Source: Gremmenia infestans
Taxonomy: Eukaryota; Ascomycota; Leotiomycetes; Helotiales; Hamatocanthoscyphaceae
NCBI GenBank assembly: GCA_032629725.1
Contig: JAFEVB010000038.1
Location: 434,001-498,000, forward strand
Direction: 5' to 3'
Length of the DNA: 64,000 nucleotides
Shown here: one piece after another, positions 44,893 through 54,585 of the stretch
Layout: every line of letters begins with the position of its first letter
Position numbering within the stretch: position 1 is the first letter of the stretch
Program-made: the position numbers and the translations under genes
The notes under the pieces: generated by a model
The model's input: only the letters and a program-made list of their open reading frames with translations
Database searches by the model: none
Told to the model about the DNA's origin: nothing

Positions 44893-47202
44893 GTGAAATA
44901 CACCAATTCAGTCTAGTAGAACGTAGAACAAGTTGAAATTTTACACTGAACCCAAACTACTTCGGCTGATGATACAAAAATCCGGAGCATTTCTATAATC
45001 TGCACTGCACCGGCTGCCGGAAAAAGTGTCTTTTTCTTTTGCGATGTGCAACAACACACACCCTCAATAATGTACGAATGATTTTATTATGCGATTAATT
45101 TTAAAAATCTTTTGGCTATCTTAAGCGAGTTCAAGACTAATAACGCGTTGATTGAATTCGGTTAATATCGCAGTTCTCTTGCAAATAATCTGTTAGACCT
45201 TGCCTCTCACGCTTTACTCTTTACCCCCTATTCCTAGTTCCTTTCCTTCTGCCAGTCGATCAATATAATAAAGGTCGTCATCTGAGTTTTAAAAGAGAAA
45301 GCATCCGCGAAAATTCCAGCATCACTTATCGTCTCATCTACTGTGGCAGACGCATCAACACTTGCCAATTCAGCAAGCTCGCACTCCTTATCGCCGTGCC
45401 TTTCATCACCCCCGAGACCGGTTGGCGCTTCTTCAGCCATTAGAGTCTCTTCTTTTATCCACAGCTCCTATTGCAAACTCCATCTCGGCCTCAGCTATAG
45501 GTCCAGGAACGGGAAGCTCGTTCAGGTTCCCATGCGGGCCTGGGATATAAATACCTGTAATTTCCAAGATCACTAACAAATTACCCTGTTGAATCCATTC
45601 CCAACCTAGCAGAAGGGAAAATAGTTCGGAAACCACGTAAGTATTGATTGCTGTTTCATTACCAACCTTTTCAATGGTTAATCGGCAATATTAATCGGTC
45701 AGAGCTGTGTGGTTAGCAATTTTTATTCTAACACTGCTGCCAAAGTGTAAAGATAATCCGAGTCGATTGGCTATCGATCGAAAAAGAAGATTGTAGTTGT
45801 TTCTTTCCGAGAACAGTCTCGAAATTTCCGTTGAGCAGCGCCATTTCTTCTGATTACTTTATCAGGATTTTGGACGACCTTACTTTTTATCAGCTTTCTC
45901 ATACGTAATTACTATTGATAAAGGCTTCTTTTCTGAAGGCCGGCGGTCCCAAGTGCGATTATGCCGGGTGTTAGTAATTGCAGAAGATTAGGCTTAGCCA
46001 GCAGCATGTTTTACCCTCATCTCGGGATCATATATTACCGCCGATGTATTAACGGCCTAGGACATAGCTATGTGGCTAGGATAGGCCTCTCGTTAGTGTC
46101 TTGCAACACTCTCGTGGCGATCAAACCGTTGGTCGCAAAGAACGCAATGAATTAGTTGAGAAAGGCGGTTGTAGGATTAGGGAAATTAAGGCTTAGCAGA
46201 GGGAGGGCTATTGAATAATCGGCGGAGTTGAGCCTCTATGCCAGGCCGAATGGTCTATCGAATTGGCACTCCCGCGATACGATTTCTATTAGCAATAACA
46301 AATCTAGAACTCGTTCTCTTGGAATCATGTCTTAAAACATAGCAAATCCTACGTTTTATATATAGGTAGCTTAAATACTTTTTTAGTAAGTCATTGGTAA
46401 ATTTCAGAGACGCTCATTCTCGAGGTGGGCCCGTTTAATAAACATATAGTAATTAAATGGACTCCATGTCATGTTGCTAGTAGTAATTACCATTCTGGTA
46501 GATCGCCCAGCTAAAACCACTTTAGGCGTAGGAAACACGCTTCGAGACGTAACAGAATCCATAATTGAATCCAATTGGCGGGACTGCAGGCAACGGAATA
46601 TCGTCAAATAGGTAGGGCTGGACTTGTTCTTATAGATCATGGGTTTCGAAATCGAGTTGAAGCAACCGCTCGTTATTGTGGGATTCAAAGGTTTTGTGAT
46701 CAAATCATTAAGAAGGTAGTTTAAAGTAAGCGTTGTAAGGGATCATTGCAGCGTTTCTGACTCTCGCTATCGAACGGGACTCGTCTGGCTTTAGTTTTCT
46801 TTAATATCCTTTTGCCTGTTTTATGCCTATAGTTCGTAGAGCTGTGCATGCACGGGTGTGGATATCTGAAATAGAACGAGAAACAAAAGAGTAATTGGAG
46901 TGAGAAGTGAGGAAAGGACGAAAATACAAATAAAAAGGTAGGCAAGAAGACAAAGAAAAAATATGAGGGCCAGAAGGAAATATTTATCTATGGAGAACGA
47001 AACCCTAGGCAAAGAGCAAAGGGCAGCGCAAAAACGCTACAAGCGAAAAAAAGGTTCTACACATCAAGACAGGCAGACCAGGATAAGGATGTCTAGGCAT
47101 GAGTATACTATAGAAGCAGATTTGAGAACCCTGAATAGATGAGGGGCGTTTCCCGGCCCCTCGACAAGAGTTGACTATTCCTGGTAAAATAAATAAACAG
47201 AC

Positions 47203-47252
47203 CTGAGCCGAAGCTGAGCTGGGTCTAAGCCGGCTGAGCAAAAGCGGCGCGG
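47203..47252 (+). repeat. CTGAGC-rich imperfect repeat
   Basis: Repeated TGAGC units resembling those at 37691-37752. Confidence 0.4.
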
Positions 47253-47617
47253 GCTCACGTGAAACGGAGGATTGGAGGTCGTCGAGATTCCGGTCTTATA
47301 ACGAGATTTGGAGACGAGAAGAGATAAACACTTTCAATTCCCTTTCCCCACGAGAACGAGCCGTTTTGTTCATAGCTGAGAACATCCCTACCAATCGATT
47401 ACTCTTGCCGGTCACGGTTATACTTGCATTTTCCGAGAACACCTCCGAGCAAATCCGCATTCATCCACGGCCACTATGAGCGTGTGTTCTTCTTTTCCTG
47501 GACTATCGACCCGACTTTATTCACCAACAAGAATGGGAGAAGAAGCGTCACAAGTCTGGAGCTGCCGGTGATCACGATTTTCTTCATCGACAAGTTTTCT
47601 TGTTCAGCAAAGAGAAT

Positions 47618-48133
47618 ATGGCATGGATACGTAGCAAAGAAGTGGAAGGCGCAGATGGCATCTTGCAAATGCTAGGGATTATATGGTCATCTCAAGATTC
47701 ACAGGCTTCTAATCTCTGCCGATGGTCAGATGTGTTGCAGGCTACAAAGTTGAAGAAGGACGAGGAGAAGGTTGGGGTCGGCCACGTAACCTATACCTGC
47801 AAACACTGCAAGAAGGACTTTGATCGATACCCTGCCTGGAAGGAGCATGAGAGAGCCTGTATGATTAGAGAAGAGCTCGATGATGAAGAGTTGATCAAAC
47901 TGGCGAGGCATAGGCCTGCCCAAGAACGCACCCAGGGCAATGCAGTTAGAGGCATTGTCGGAGCACCATACGCCTTCAATCTGATCGGAAAGTACCTTCT
48001 GCCGAGATTCTTCTATCTGGTAGACTTAGTCGATGCTTCTGGTGAAGCTCGATTCACGCCTCAAGAGAAGTCGAAGTTGCTGCCGCCGTATAGCGTGGTT
48101 GAAGATTTCCGAAATACCTTTGGCGAGTTGTGA
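47618..48133 (+). CDS. Zinc-finger protein with a single C2HC-type finger
   Basis: From ATG 47618 the frame gives 171 residues. A lone finger, TYTCKHCKKDFDRYPAWKEH followed by ERAC, has spacing C-x2-C-x12-H-x3-C, i.e. the last ligand is Cys instead of His. Downstream, RFFYLVDLVDASGEARFTPQ and YSVVEDFRNTFGEL are conserved-looking but unrecognised. The frame is open for a further 120 bases upstream (HQQEWEKKRHKSGAAGDHD) without ATG, so the real start may lie in an unseen exon or the 5' end may be broken. Nuclear DNA or RNA binding is inferred from the finger only. Confidence 0.5.
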   Translation: MAWIRSKEVEGADGILQMLGIIWSSQDSQASNLCRWSDVLQATKLKKDEEKVGVGHVTYTCKHCKKDFDRYPAWKEHERACMIREELDDEELIKLARHRPAQERTQGNAVRGIVGAPYAFNLIGKYLLPRFFYLVDLVDASGEARFTPQEKSKLLPPYSVVEDFRNTFGEL

Positions 48134-48375
48134 GCCGTTTTTGCTTTGAGAAGATTCATCTTGCGTAGGAGGTAGAATATCAAGGGTGCTAGGAGAAAAT
48201 TAAATACATATCTGGCAATTTCATCCATAAACTCGAGTATTTCTCATCGCTTTAATCGACCTTTCAGTTATGTTGTGACGTGTGAAGCGCCTTAACCTTT
48301 TCATATCTGTAATTGATTCTAACACTGCTACGATACTGTATAAAGGAAATCCTGGGGCCTGCTCCTTGCTGCTGG
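48134..48375. other. Convergent intergenic region
   Basis: Nothing supported. Confidence 0.4.
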
Positions 48376-50491
48376 CTACAAGTCAACTTCCCTTACATCT
48401 GTTGCGGTACATAGCGTTAAGATATCCTTTACACTATGCAGATACCGGGCTGGGGAGAAGGGCAACCCAACAGGGCCGAATGTGTCTGTATCTTTGAGGG
48501 AAAAGAAGCGCATGACTATTCCATACAAATCATCGGTAGATATCCTTGCATGCCGCATAACAAGCTGGTAGGGGCCTTGCAAGTGCTTTGTAGATCCAAA
48601 GTTGTCCATATCCATTCCTTCTGCAGGTATCAAAACCGAGCGCGTTTCGAAAACCGTCTGATCAATAAGGCATTCGGGAGGCAGAAGTAGGTGTATAATC
48701 CCGGCATGAGTGCGCTTCCGGGTAAAGATCGTGCCCGATGTGGACCATGCAAAGTTGGACGGCTTCCAACCATCAATACTTAGAACGACCATTGCTTTGT
48801 TTGGCGGTAATTGGAATAGTTGAATTGGTAGCTTTGAATTTTCTCTAAAGTCTTTCTTGTCTTTGCTGCTCCAGGCGTACGTAATGAATGCGATTTGACC
48901 CATTGGATGGGACCATCCGATTCAGTAAAAAACACCATGACCACTGCGAGTTGGTTAGTCATTGACTTAAAAAAGTATAAAGATGCTTACCAATTAAATG
49001 ACTCCTCCTTCAATCTTTGAAGAATACCAGCAGCTTTCGTTCGGACTTTGACTGAATCCGCACGACGGTCACCCCTTATTGTTTCCTCTTCAACCTCAGA
49101 GTTATCATCCTGGTCCTTCCAAGTACTCTTCTTCGTCCGAACACTCGACGTTATTGAGCCAGAGGTATTCTTCTTGTGTATTGTCGAATAGCCCTCCCAG
49201 CTCGTCCCTTTGCGTGAAAGTCTCTTCATCGCTGGCAATACTAAGATTTTTCAGTGCCAGAATGGAATCATCGCCTGCATCATCGACAATGAACGGGTTC
49301 TTCGCTCTTCCGTATTGATGAAGAATAGCCCCCAAACGTTCGATCCATGCTTCATCATCATAGCTGATTCTGAAAGCCTGCAATGGAGACTCTTCGCCAA
49401 ACCGCACACTCTGTTGCTTGTTCCCAGTTTTCCAGTCCTCGGGTATGTTGTCTCTCGGGATTACAAACGCGTATCCCTTCGATATTTCGGTCCAGAAAAA
49501 GTCCCATTGTGCATTATTCTTGAAGATCCGGATGCCGTCATTTCGCGATAACGTATGGGATAGTTGGTCTTTGCGGTGACGGAGATGGTTCAGCTTGTGT
49601 TCGAACACGAAGTATTTATCTTTATCGTGGGATCTTGTAGTATGAAATCACCAACCATTGGCGTTACCTAGTGAGGTCAGCGTACGTTATGTGCAACAGA
49701 TCTGGAGGGCTCAAACCATGAAATCCATGTCCAGAGGCAGTGACGAGCTTTGTATCATGCGAAAGATATAGTGTATTCTCTCAAGTGACGTCCTACTCTG
49801 GCCAAGGGGCATAAGATGGTCTACACCGTTAGACGTCGGCGTCCATCCGTCAACTCGAATATGAGTCTGAGGGTTGATGTAGGGAATACGTTGTTGTACG
49901 GCAGCTTGGATCCGGGTGAGGGCTTCTGCCAAATGGGAATATGGTAGCATCCACGGCTGTAGAAAAAGCGGGAACTCGACAGTCAGTGCTTCTGTCGCCT
50001 TCATATGTCCCAGAGAGAATCCGAAGTGTTTGCGACCGGAGTCATCCTCGAAATCAATGTGAGTACGCCGCCTTGTGTGCAGAACATCCATTGGTACAAT
50101 TGCAATATATCCCGGGCAGGGCGAATATAGGAATACGAGGAACTGGGCGGTCTGTACTTGCTTCATTATCAAGGATATTACCCACCCGGCATAAGTGACT
50201 TCATCATCCTTCTTCTTCAGTGGCATCGAGAATGACTTCAACATCTCTTTCAACAGCCTTGTCCATGAGGTGGTTCTCGAATAGTCAAAAGAAGCGCTGG
50301 GTGTGGGACTCGATGGGAAGATCTCCGCTGAGGTCAAGAGCTCCATCACAAGCAGCACACTCAACTGCTCGAATGATGAGTTGCGGAGCGTGGATGTGCG
50401 CTTGGTGAAAGAAAGAAGCTTCATGAACCAGTCCACTCGTCTTCTCTGCTTGACGCAATACCTCTAAGAGACCACCTTTGACGCTGTCCAT
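48376..50491 (-). pseudogene. Multi-exon hypothetical gene with stops and frame offsets
   Basis: Coding-like text runs along the minus strand. It begins MDSVKGGLLEVLRQAEKTSG at 50491 and meets an in-frame TGA at 50285-50287, after which the same frame continues LFENHLMDKAVERDVEV to about 50210. A one-base offset leads to DDEVTYAGWVISLIMKQV, then PLFLQPWMLPYSHLAEAL, to 49730. After a likely intron, a frame with FEHKLNHLRHRKDQLSHTL runs to 49105. A second one-base offset leads to DDNSEVEEETIRGDRRAD. A good intron (donor GTAAGC at about 48990) follows, and an in-frame TGA at 48922-48924 precedes GQIAFITYAWSSKDKKDF, to 48376. No domain recognised. The sense of the protein across each break suggests a once-intact gene of about 620 residues, now dead, or assembly errors. 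Confidence 0.5.
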
Positions 50492-50882
50492 CGTAGCTGC
50501 TATGGTGGGGGCCGTTGGAATGATTCAGTGATTTTGGCCAATGGTGTTATCTGAAGAAGGTAACCAGAATGGTTTGAACTCCACAAAGTTAAGGAGAGGT
50601 GTTAAGCGAGACGCGGTTTTGAGAGCGGTAAGGTATAAGTAAGGTACTACACTTCACCACGACGCGTCAAAAAACCTCGCCGTGCCCAAAATGGTTCGCC
50701 AGATGTGAGGAGAGCGGTCTAGATAAAGCTTTCGACGCATCATTCTGTTCCTTTTCAAAACCCATCCGACCAAAGTCATCCACCTATCTCCTTTTTACAA
50801 CCACGTCTTCACCGCATCCGCCATTGGTACATTTTCCAGCACTCTCCACGGATGACTGGTACAGACGCTTGAATGATCTTAT
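50492..50882. promoter_or_regulatory. Divergent promoter region
   Basis: Lies between the broken minus-strand gene and the plus-strand gene at 50883. C/T-rich around 50750-50820. No ORF. Confidence 0.35.
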
Positions 50883-51576
50883 ATGATGGCGCAGGTTCTG
50901 GAACTGTCAAGGCTACAGGTGGCTTTGTACAGTGAGGAGTCTATTTCTGATCAGCACGCGGTTGAGGTGTTGATACAGCAATGTGTGGAGAAGGCAAGAA
51001 CCGAAGCATCTATCCCAGCCGACGAAATCTCCGTGCTTGTACAGTTTCTGCAACATCCCAGTATCGTCAATTTCGCAAAGCTTCAAGTTCCGGAGCTCGA
51101 CTGCAAGGAGACAAGCAAGCAGACCAATGCTCTTCGTCATTTTACAGAAGCTGTTTGGGGACCAATATCCAATGAACTACCATCAACGGCACCAGGTGTA
51201 CAGGAAACCCTCCTTCGCAAACGCTACACGGCTCAGGTCCAGACGATGCTTGTTCCGTTGAGATCGGTAGCAACACCAGCAGAAATGAATCACCTGAACC
51301 AGATCACGAACTCATTGTCAGTCCTGATAGGTAGGTAATATTTCTAATGTTTCCACCGAGAAATTAACCTCTGCATAGTCCCAGCTCCCTGGGTATCGAA
51401 TTGAAGGGGGATGTCTCAGAAGACGTGTCTGGTTTAACTCATCATCATTGTCAATACACCTATACATGATGTCGAATGCAGCTCACCATCCGAGATCACC
51501 ACAACCGGATCAAAGCCGCGAGGAGGCAATGCGGAACCTGCAACTGTATCAACATCTACCAGACGACATAGGATGA
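50883..51576 (+). CDS. Small hypothetical protein, mostly helical (about 199 aa)
   Basis: Exon 50883-51334 is clearly coding (151 codons), starting MMAQVLELSRLQVALYSEES, with alternating charged and hydrophobic residues typical of helices (VEVLIQQCVEKARTE, VSVLVQFLQHPSIVNF-like). A GTAATA donor at 51335 and CATAG acceptor give a second exon (51379-51431, SSLGIELKGDVSEDVSG), and a further intron a third exon ending LQLYQHLPDDIG at 51576. A different frame, 51441-51833, also looks coding (RRTRARQAIAEETGRRRTS) and could be the true 3' end, so the C-terminus is unsettled. No known family. Confidence 0.5.
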
Positions 51577-52221
51577 GCCAGGGAAAGAGACATTTTACCA
51601 GTACCAGCTCTCCCGACTCATTGTTCCAAACACCAAAGAAAAGTCGCCTCGAAATACCGGACTCTCAGCCAAACTCGCCGACACCTATTACGACTATAAT
51701 GGCTGGACCGAGGAGAACACGGGCTCGGCAAGCAATAGCAGAAGAAACTGGACGTCGTCGAACCAGTCGTCCACCCCTCACACTCGACTACGATCCGATA
51801 TCTCGTTGCATGTTGAAGGTTATCGACAGGTGAACAGGCAGGTGGAGAAAGTTTTCGAGAAATTGTGCAATATTGTTAGGTAGAGCTTTGGAGGAAATGT
51901 GGCGTGGAAGGGGAGTACGTGGATTATCGTGTTACTGTTGCTATTGCTATCATGGGTGGTTGCTATTTATCAGAACAGATTCAAATCTGCACATTTGCAT
52001 ATCTTAGAGATGGGTTACAGATAGATCAAACCTTCACTACCTACATTTGATATATAATCCGTCAAGTAAGGTGTCTGTACAAAATGTGAAAGTCTGATTA
52101 AGATTGAAATTCAAAGCAACCTTGGCCAATTAAAATTTTGTAGTCGGAGGAACTTCGGGACTGTAACCTAAACACTACATACTCTAGAATAAGCAAATTC
52201 TCAAACAAAATCTTTAAAGCA
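51577..52221. other. Intergenic or alternative 3' exon region
   Basis: The first 257 bases (to TGA 51833) form an open frame rich in Arg, Ser and Thr that may belong to the preceding gene. The remainder is AT-rich with no feature. Confidence 0.35.
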
Positions 52222-52367
52222 GCCCGGCTGGCACAATTGGCTAGCGCGTGGGGTAAGTTGATAACTCCAAATTTCCTAAATTGGCTCATATTCTAACATT
52301 GATAAAAGCCTTTTATAAACTATTAAAAGACAAGCCCAAGGTTGAGAGTTCGAGCCTCTCGTCGGGC
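52222..52367 (+). tRNA. tRNA-like gene with a long insertion in the anticodon region
   Basis: The 5' end GCCCGGC pairs over seven positions with GTCGGGC at 52361-52367. The A-box region TGGCACAATTGGCTAGCGCG follows. The T arm is perfect: GAGAG, TTCGAGC, CTCTC, giving a good B box. Between them, about 75-80 extra bases lie in the anticodon arm; TGGG before and CCCA after can close the stem. A T6 run at 52375-52380 suits RNA polymerase III termination. The anticodon cannot be assigned with certainty because the loop is split; no U33 candidate is ideal. Either an intron-bearing tRNA with an unusually long intron, or a tRNA gene disrupted by an insertion. Confidence 0.5.
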
Positions 52368-52770
52368 GGTTATATTTTTTGCCTTTTATTATTAATATCT
52401 AGTTTTAATTTTTTATATTATCAGGCCTCACTATCTATCGGGAGATGTGGGTCACATGACCCTAGCTCCGATAGGGATTTCTCACTTTTGCAACTTTGCT
52501 TTGAATAGTAGCTCTATATATCTGCGTATTTCGTAATATAAAGCCGTTCCATATAAGAGAGATGTTCGCTATTAGCAAATATACAGCCATTATACACGCC
52601 AGAAACGTAATATACAGGATCCTCAAAACCCCCATCTATCCTCGCCTCGCCTCGCCTAGCAACTCCTTATCGTTATCCGAAACGCTATTCTCCACCCCGC
52701 CCGAGCCCGCGAACTTCACAACACCTCGAAGCCTACTTCGTAGAATCAACATACTGCCCCAACCAGAAAA
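52368..52770. other. Intergenic region between the tRNA-like gene and the DUF3237 gene
   Basis: Contains the T-run terminator and the promoter side of the next gene. An ATG frame at 52562-53011 overlaps the DUF3237 start in another frame and is judged a shadow. Confidence 0.4.
52375..52380 (+). terminator. RNA polymerase III T-run
   Basis: Six consecutive T residues eight bases after the predicted tRNA 3' end. Confidence 0.5.
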
Positions 52771-53771
52771 ATGGACCCAGCTGCATACCGATCATGGACT
52801 GCTGCTTTTAAAGACCATATACCTACACCAGCTCCCATCCCAGGAGGACCAATCCACCACGCTTCTGACGAACCAGTGCAAGACTCGGATAAATCCATGC
52901 CCTCCGATACTAGCAAGCTTTCGAAGCCTTGGATGGCGAGTGGTGATCCTTGGGCCGGACCTCCTGCTTGGGATGCACCGAAGGAAAATGAAACGTAAGA
53001 GTAGACCATAGTACTGTTCTATGTTGGAATATATAGCAGCTGATGATCAAAGTACACCTCGGCCGGCGAATTATGCGGCAGAATTATATCCACATCCACA
53101 TTTATACCTCCCTCATCCAAGTTTGAATCTGGAGTTTCGCATGTCTGTTACTCTCAATCCTCGAATTTCTTTAGGTGCTACTCCTTTTGGTCATCGAAAC
53201 TGTGAGTGAGCTTGAGGTGCAGCATCCAAAATCCTTGGAATAGTTACTCCATCCTTCATGCCTTTTATTTCCTACAATTTAGCTACAACCCTTATCCGCA
53301 ACTGCTGTCAAGATTTCACAGAACCTCTATTAACATATCTAGGGGTTTCCTTCACCGGCGGTAAATGGTCCGGTTCATGGGGTTCTGGAAAAGTACTAGT
53401 ATGTTCGCGCATTACATCTATCATCTCCGCCATTTCCTTCTGACGCGTATCGTATACAGCCCGGTGGACAAGATAGCCAGATCATCATACCAGACGGATC
53501 AGCGCGCCTTGAGACAAATTATCTCCTAGAAACATATGACAACCCTCCCGCACATATTGCCATCAAGACACATGGCTGGCGCACTGGCCCACCGGAAGTA
53601 TTGGCCCAACTTTCTGATCCAGAATTAGCGGATAAAGTTGATCCGGACAGTTATAAGTTTCGGTTGTTTATTGAGATGGAGACGGGTGATGAGAGGTATA
53701 GAGATAAGGTTAATTGCGGCATGTGGGTTGGGAGTGGGATGAGAAAGGGCGCCGAGGTTATATATGAGTGA
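52771..53771 (+). CDS. DUF3237 family protein
   Basis: Four exons (52771-52994, 53053-53201, 53343-53398, 53460-53771) join in phase to 246 residues. The N-terminal 90 residues are Pro/Ser/Asp-rich. The DUF3237 beta-barrel follows: FTGGKWSGSWGSGKVLPGGQ, SARLETNYLLETYDNPPAHI and IKTHGWRTGPPEVL, then YKFRLFIEMETGDERY and CGMWVGSGMRKGAEVIY. DUF3237 is a widespread small domain of unknown function in bacteria and fungi. No signal peptide. The 141-base second intron contains an ORF-like stretch that has no significance. Confidence 0.85.
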
Positions 53772-54504
53772 GTAGATGGGTTTTGGTCATTGGTATGAAT
53801 GCTAATATGTTATCAGTGCATATAGGGTTGCATGATTTCATTGCTGTAATAAATAGTCCTCCTATACCAGCCAAACCCGATGCCGTCCTAGTCGTAAATA
53901 AAGAGATGCCTATAGCACTAAACCTATGTGCCCTAGTTGATAAAGTTTCCGTGTTCAAAGCGAGAGCAGCCACCACGCATAAAACTAGCAAAGTCACTAG
54001 AACAAAACTATAAGATAATATTTGAAATGTTCTAAATAGTGCTATTAAGCTATGATAAGGACTTGTATCCAACGCTCCAACGCTGTATCTTTAGGGATCA
54101 ACGGACTGCTCGCCTGGTTTCTATTCAAACCGGCAAGAAAAGTTCTAAACCTCTACAGATGATAATAAGTTGTATGGCATAATTATTATTTGCATCTATA
54201 ATAAGGCAAACCGCGAATTAGGAATGATGAATAAGTAAGGCTTAATTAGTACCAGCATAGTAAACCACCAATGTTCTCAGCTGCTTATAAAAAATAAGAA
54301 GTGCATCTAAAGAAATTTCCATCCCGGCAAGCGAGTAAATAGGGGACCCGTAAATAGCACCTCGAAAAATCCAACCCAAACGCGTAAACCAAGCAAAAAT
54401 ATTACATGGAAAAAACCCTAGCACCATTCAGACGATCTGCAAAAGAAACAAGAGAAAATTTTTACAAAAATGGTGTTCAAGCTAAGCTTGAGCGCTGGGA
54501 ATTG
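53772..54504. other. Intergenic region with an unsupported membrane-helix ORF on the minus strand
   Basis: A minus-strand frame 54072-53758 decodes a hydrophobic helix (ILSYSFVLVTLLVLCVVAAL) but has no ATG at its start. It could be the last exon of a small membrane protein or chance. Nothing else seen. Confidence 0.3.
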
Positions 54505-54585
54505 AGCCCAACGCGGGGGTCGAACCCGCAACCTTCAGATTGCTTCTTGATATAAGAGTCTGACGCTCTACCGATTGAGCTGGGA
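54505..54585 (-). tRNA. tRNA-Lys (anticodon CTT) with 12-nt intron, 5' part shortened
   Basis: Minus-strand reading: D arm GCTCAATCGGTAGAGC, anticodon stem TCAGA/TCTGA, loop CTCTTA-A carrying CTT, split by TATCAAGAAGCA placed one base 3' of the anticodon. The intron contains AAG, able to pair with the anticodon, as in genuine tRNA introns. T arm GCGGG-TTCGACC-CCCGC is perfect, and the 3' acceptor strand is GTTGGGC. The 5' acceptor strand should be GCCCAGC followed by two linker bases before GCTC, but the sequence gives only TCCCA before GCTC, i.e. about four bases are missing. The copy is therefore probably a pseudogene or has an unusual acceptor end. A T5 run lies about 35 bases downstream. 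Confidence 0.75.

Larger units (their letters stand above)
44581..47490. other. 2.9-kb gene-poor region
   Basis: No supported gene. On the minus strand 45636-45234 holds two overlapping frames with acidic, somewhat coding-like text (PVPGPIAEAEMEFAIGAVD and GDKECELAELASVDAS) that do not join in frame; possibly a relic. A hairpin lies at 44847-44892. A CTGAGC-rich run is at 47203-47252. Other frames are unrecognised. Confidence 0.45.

Noticed and set aside
46404..46703. 100-codon minus-strand ORF
   Set aside because: AT-rich, unrecognised and isolated in repeat-like DNA; no promoter or splice support.
52255..52300. ACTCCAAAT inside the tRNA-like insertion as a tRNA-Trp anticodon loop
   Set aside because: The flanking bases do not form the five-base anticodon stem, so the match is probably coincidental.
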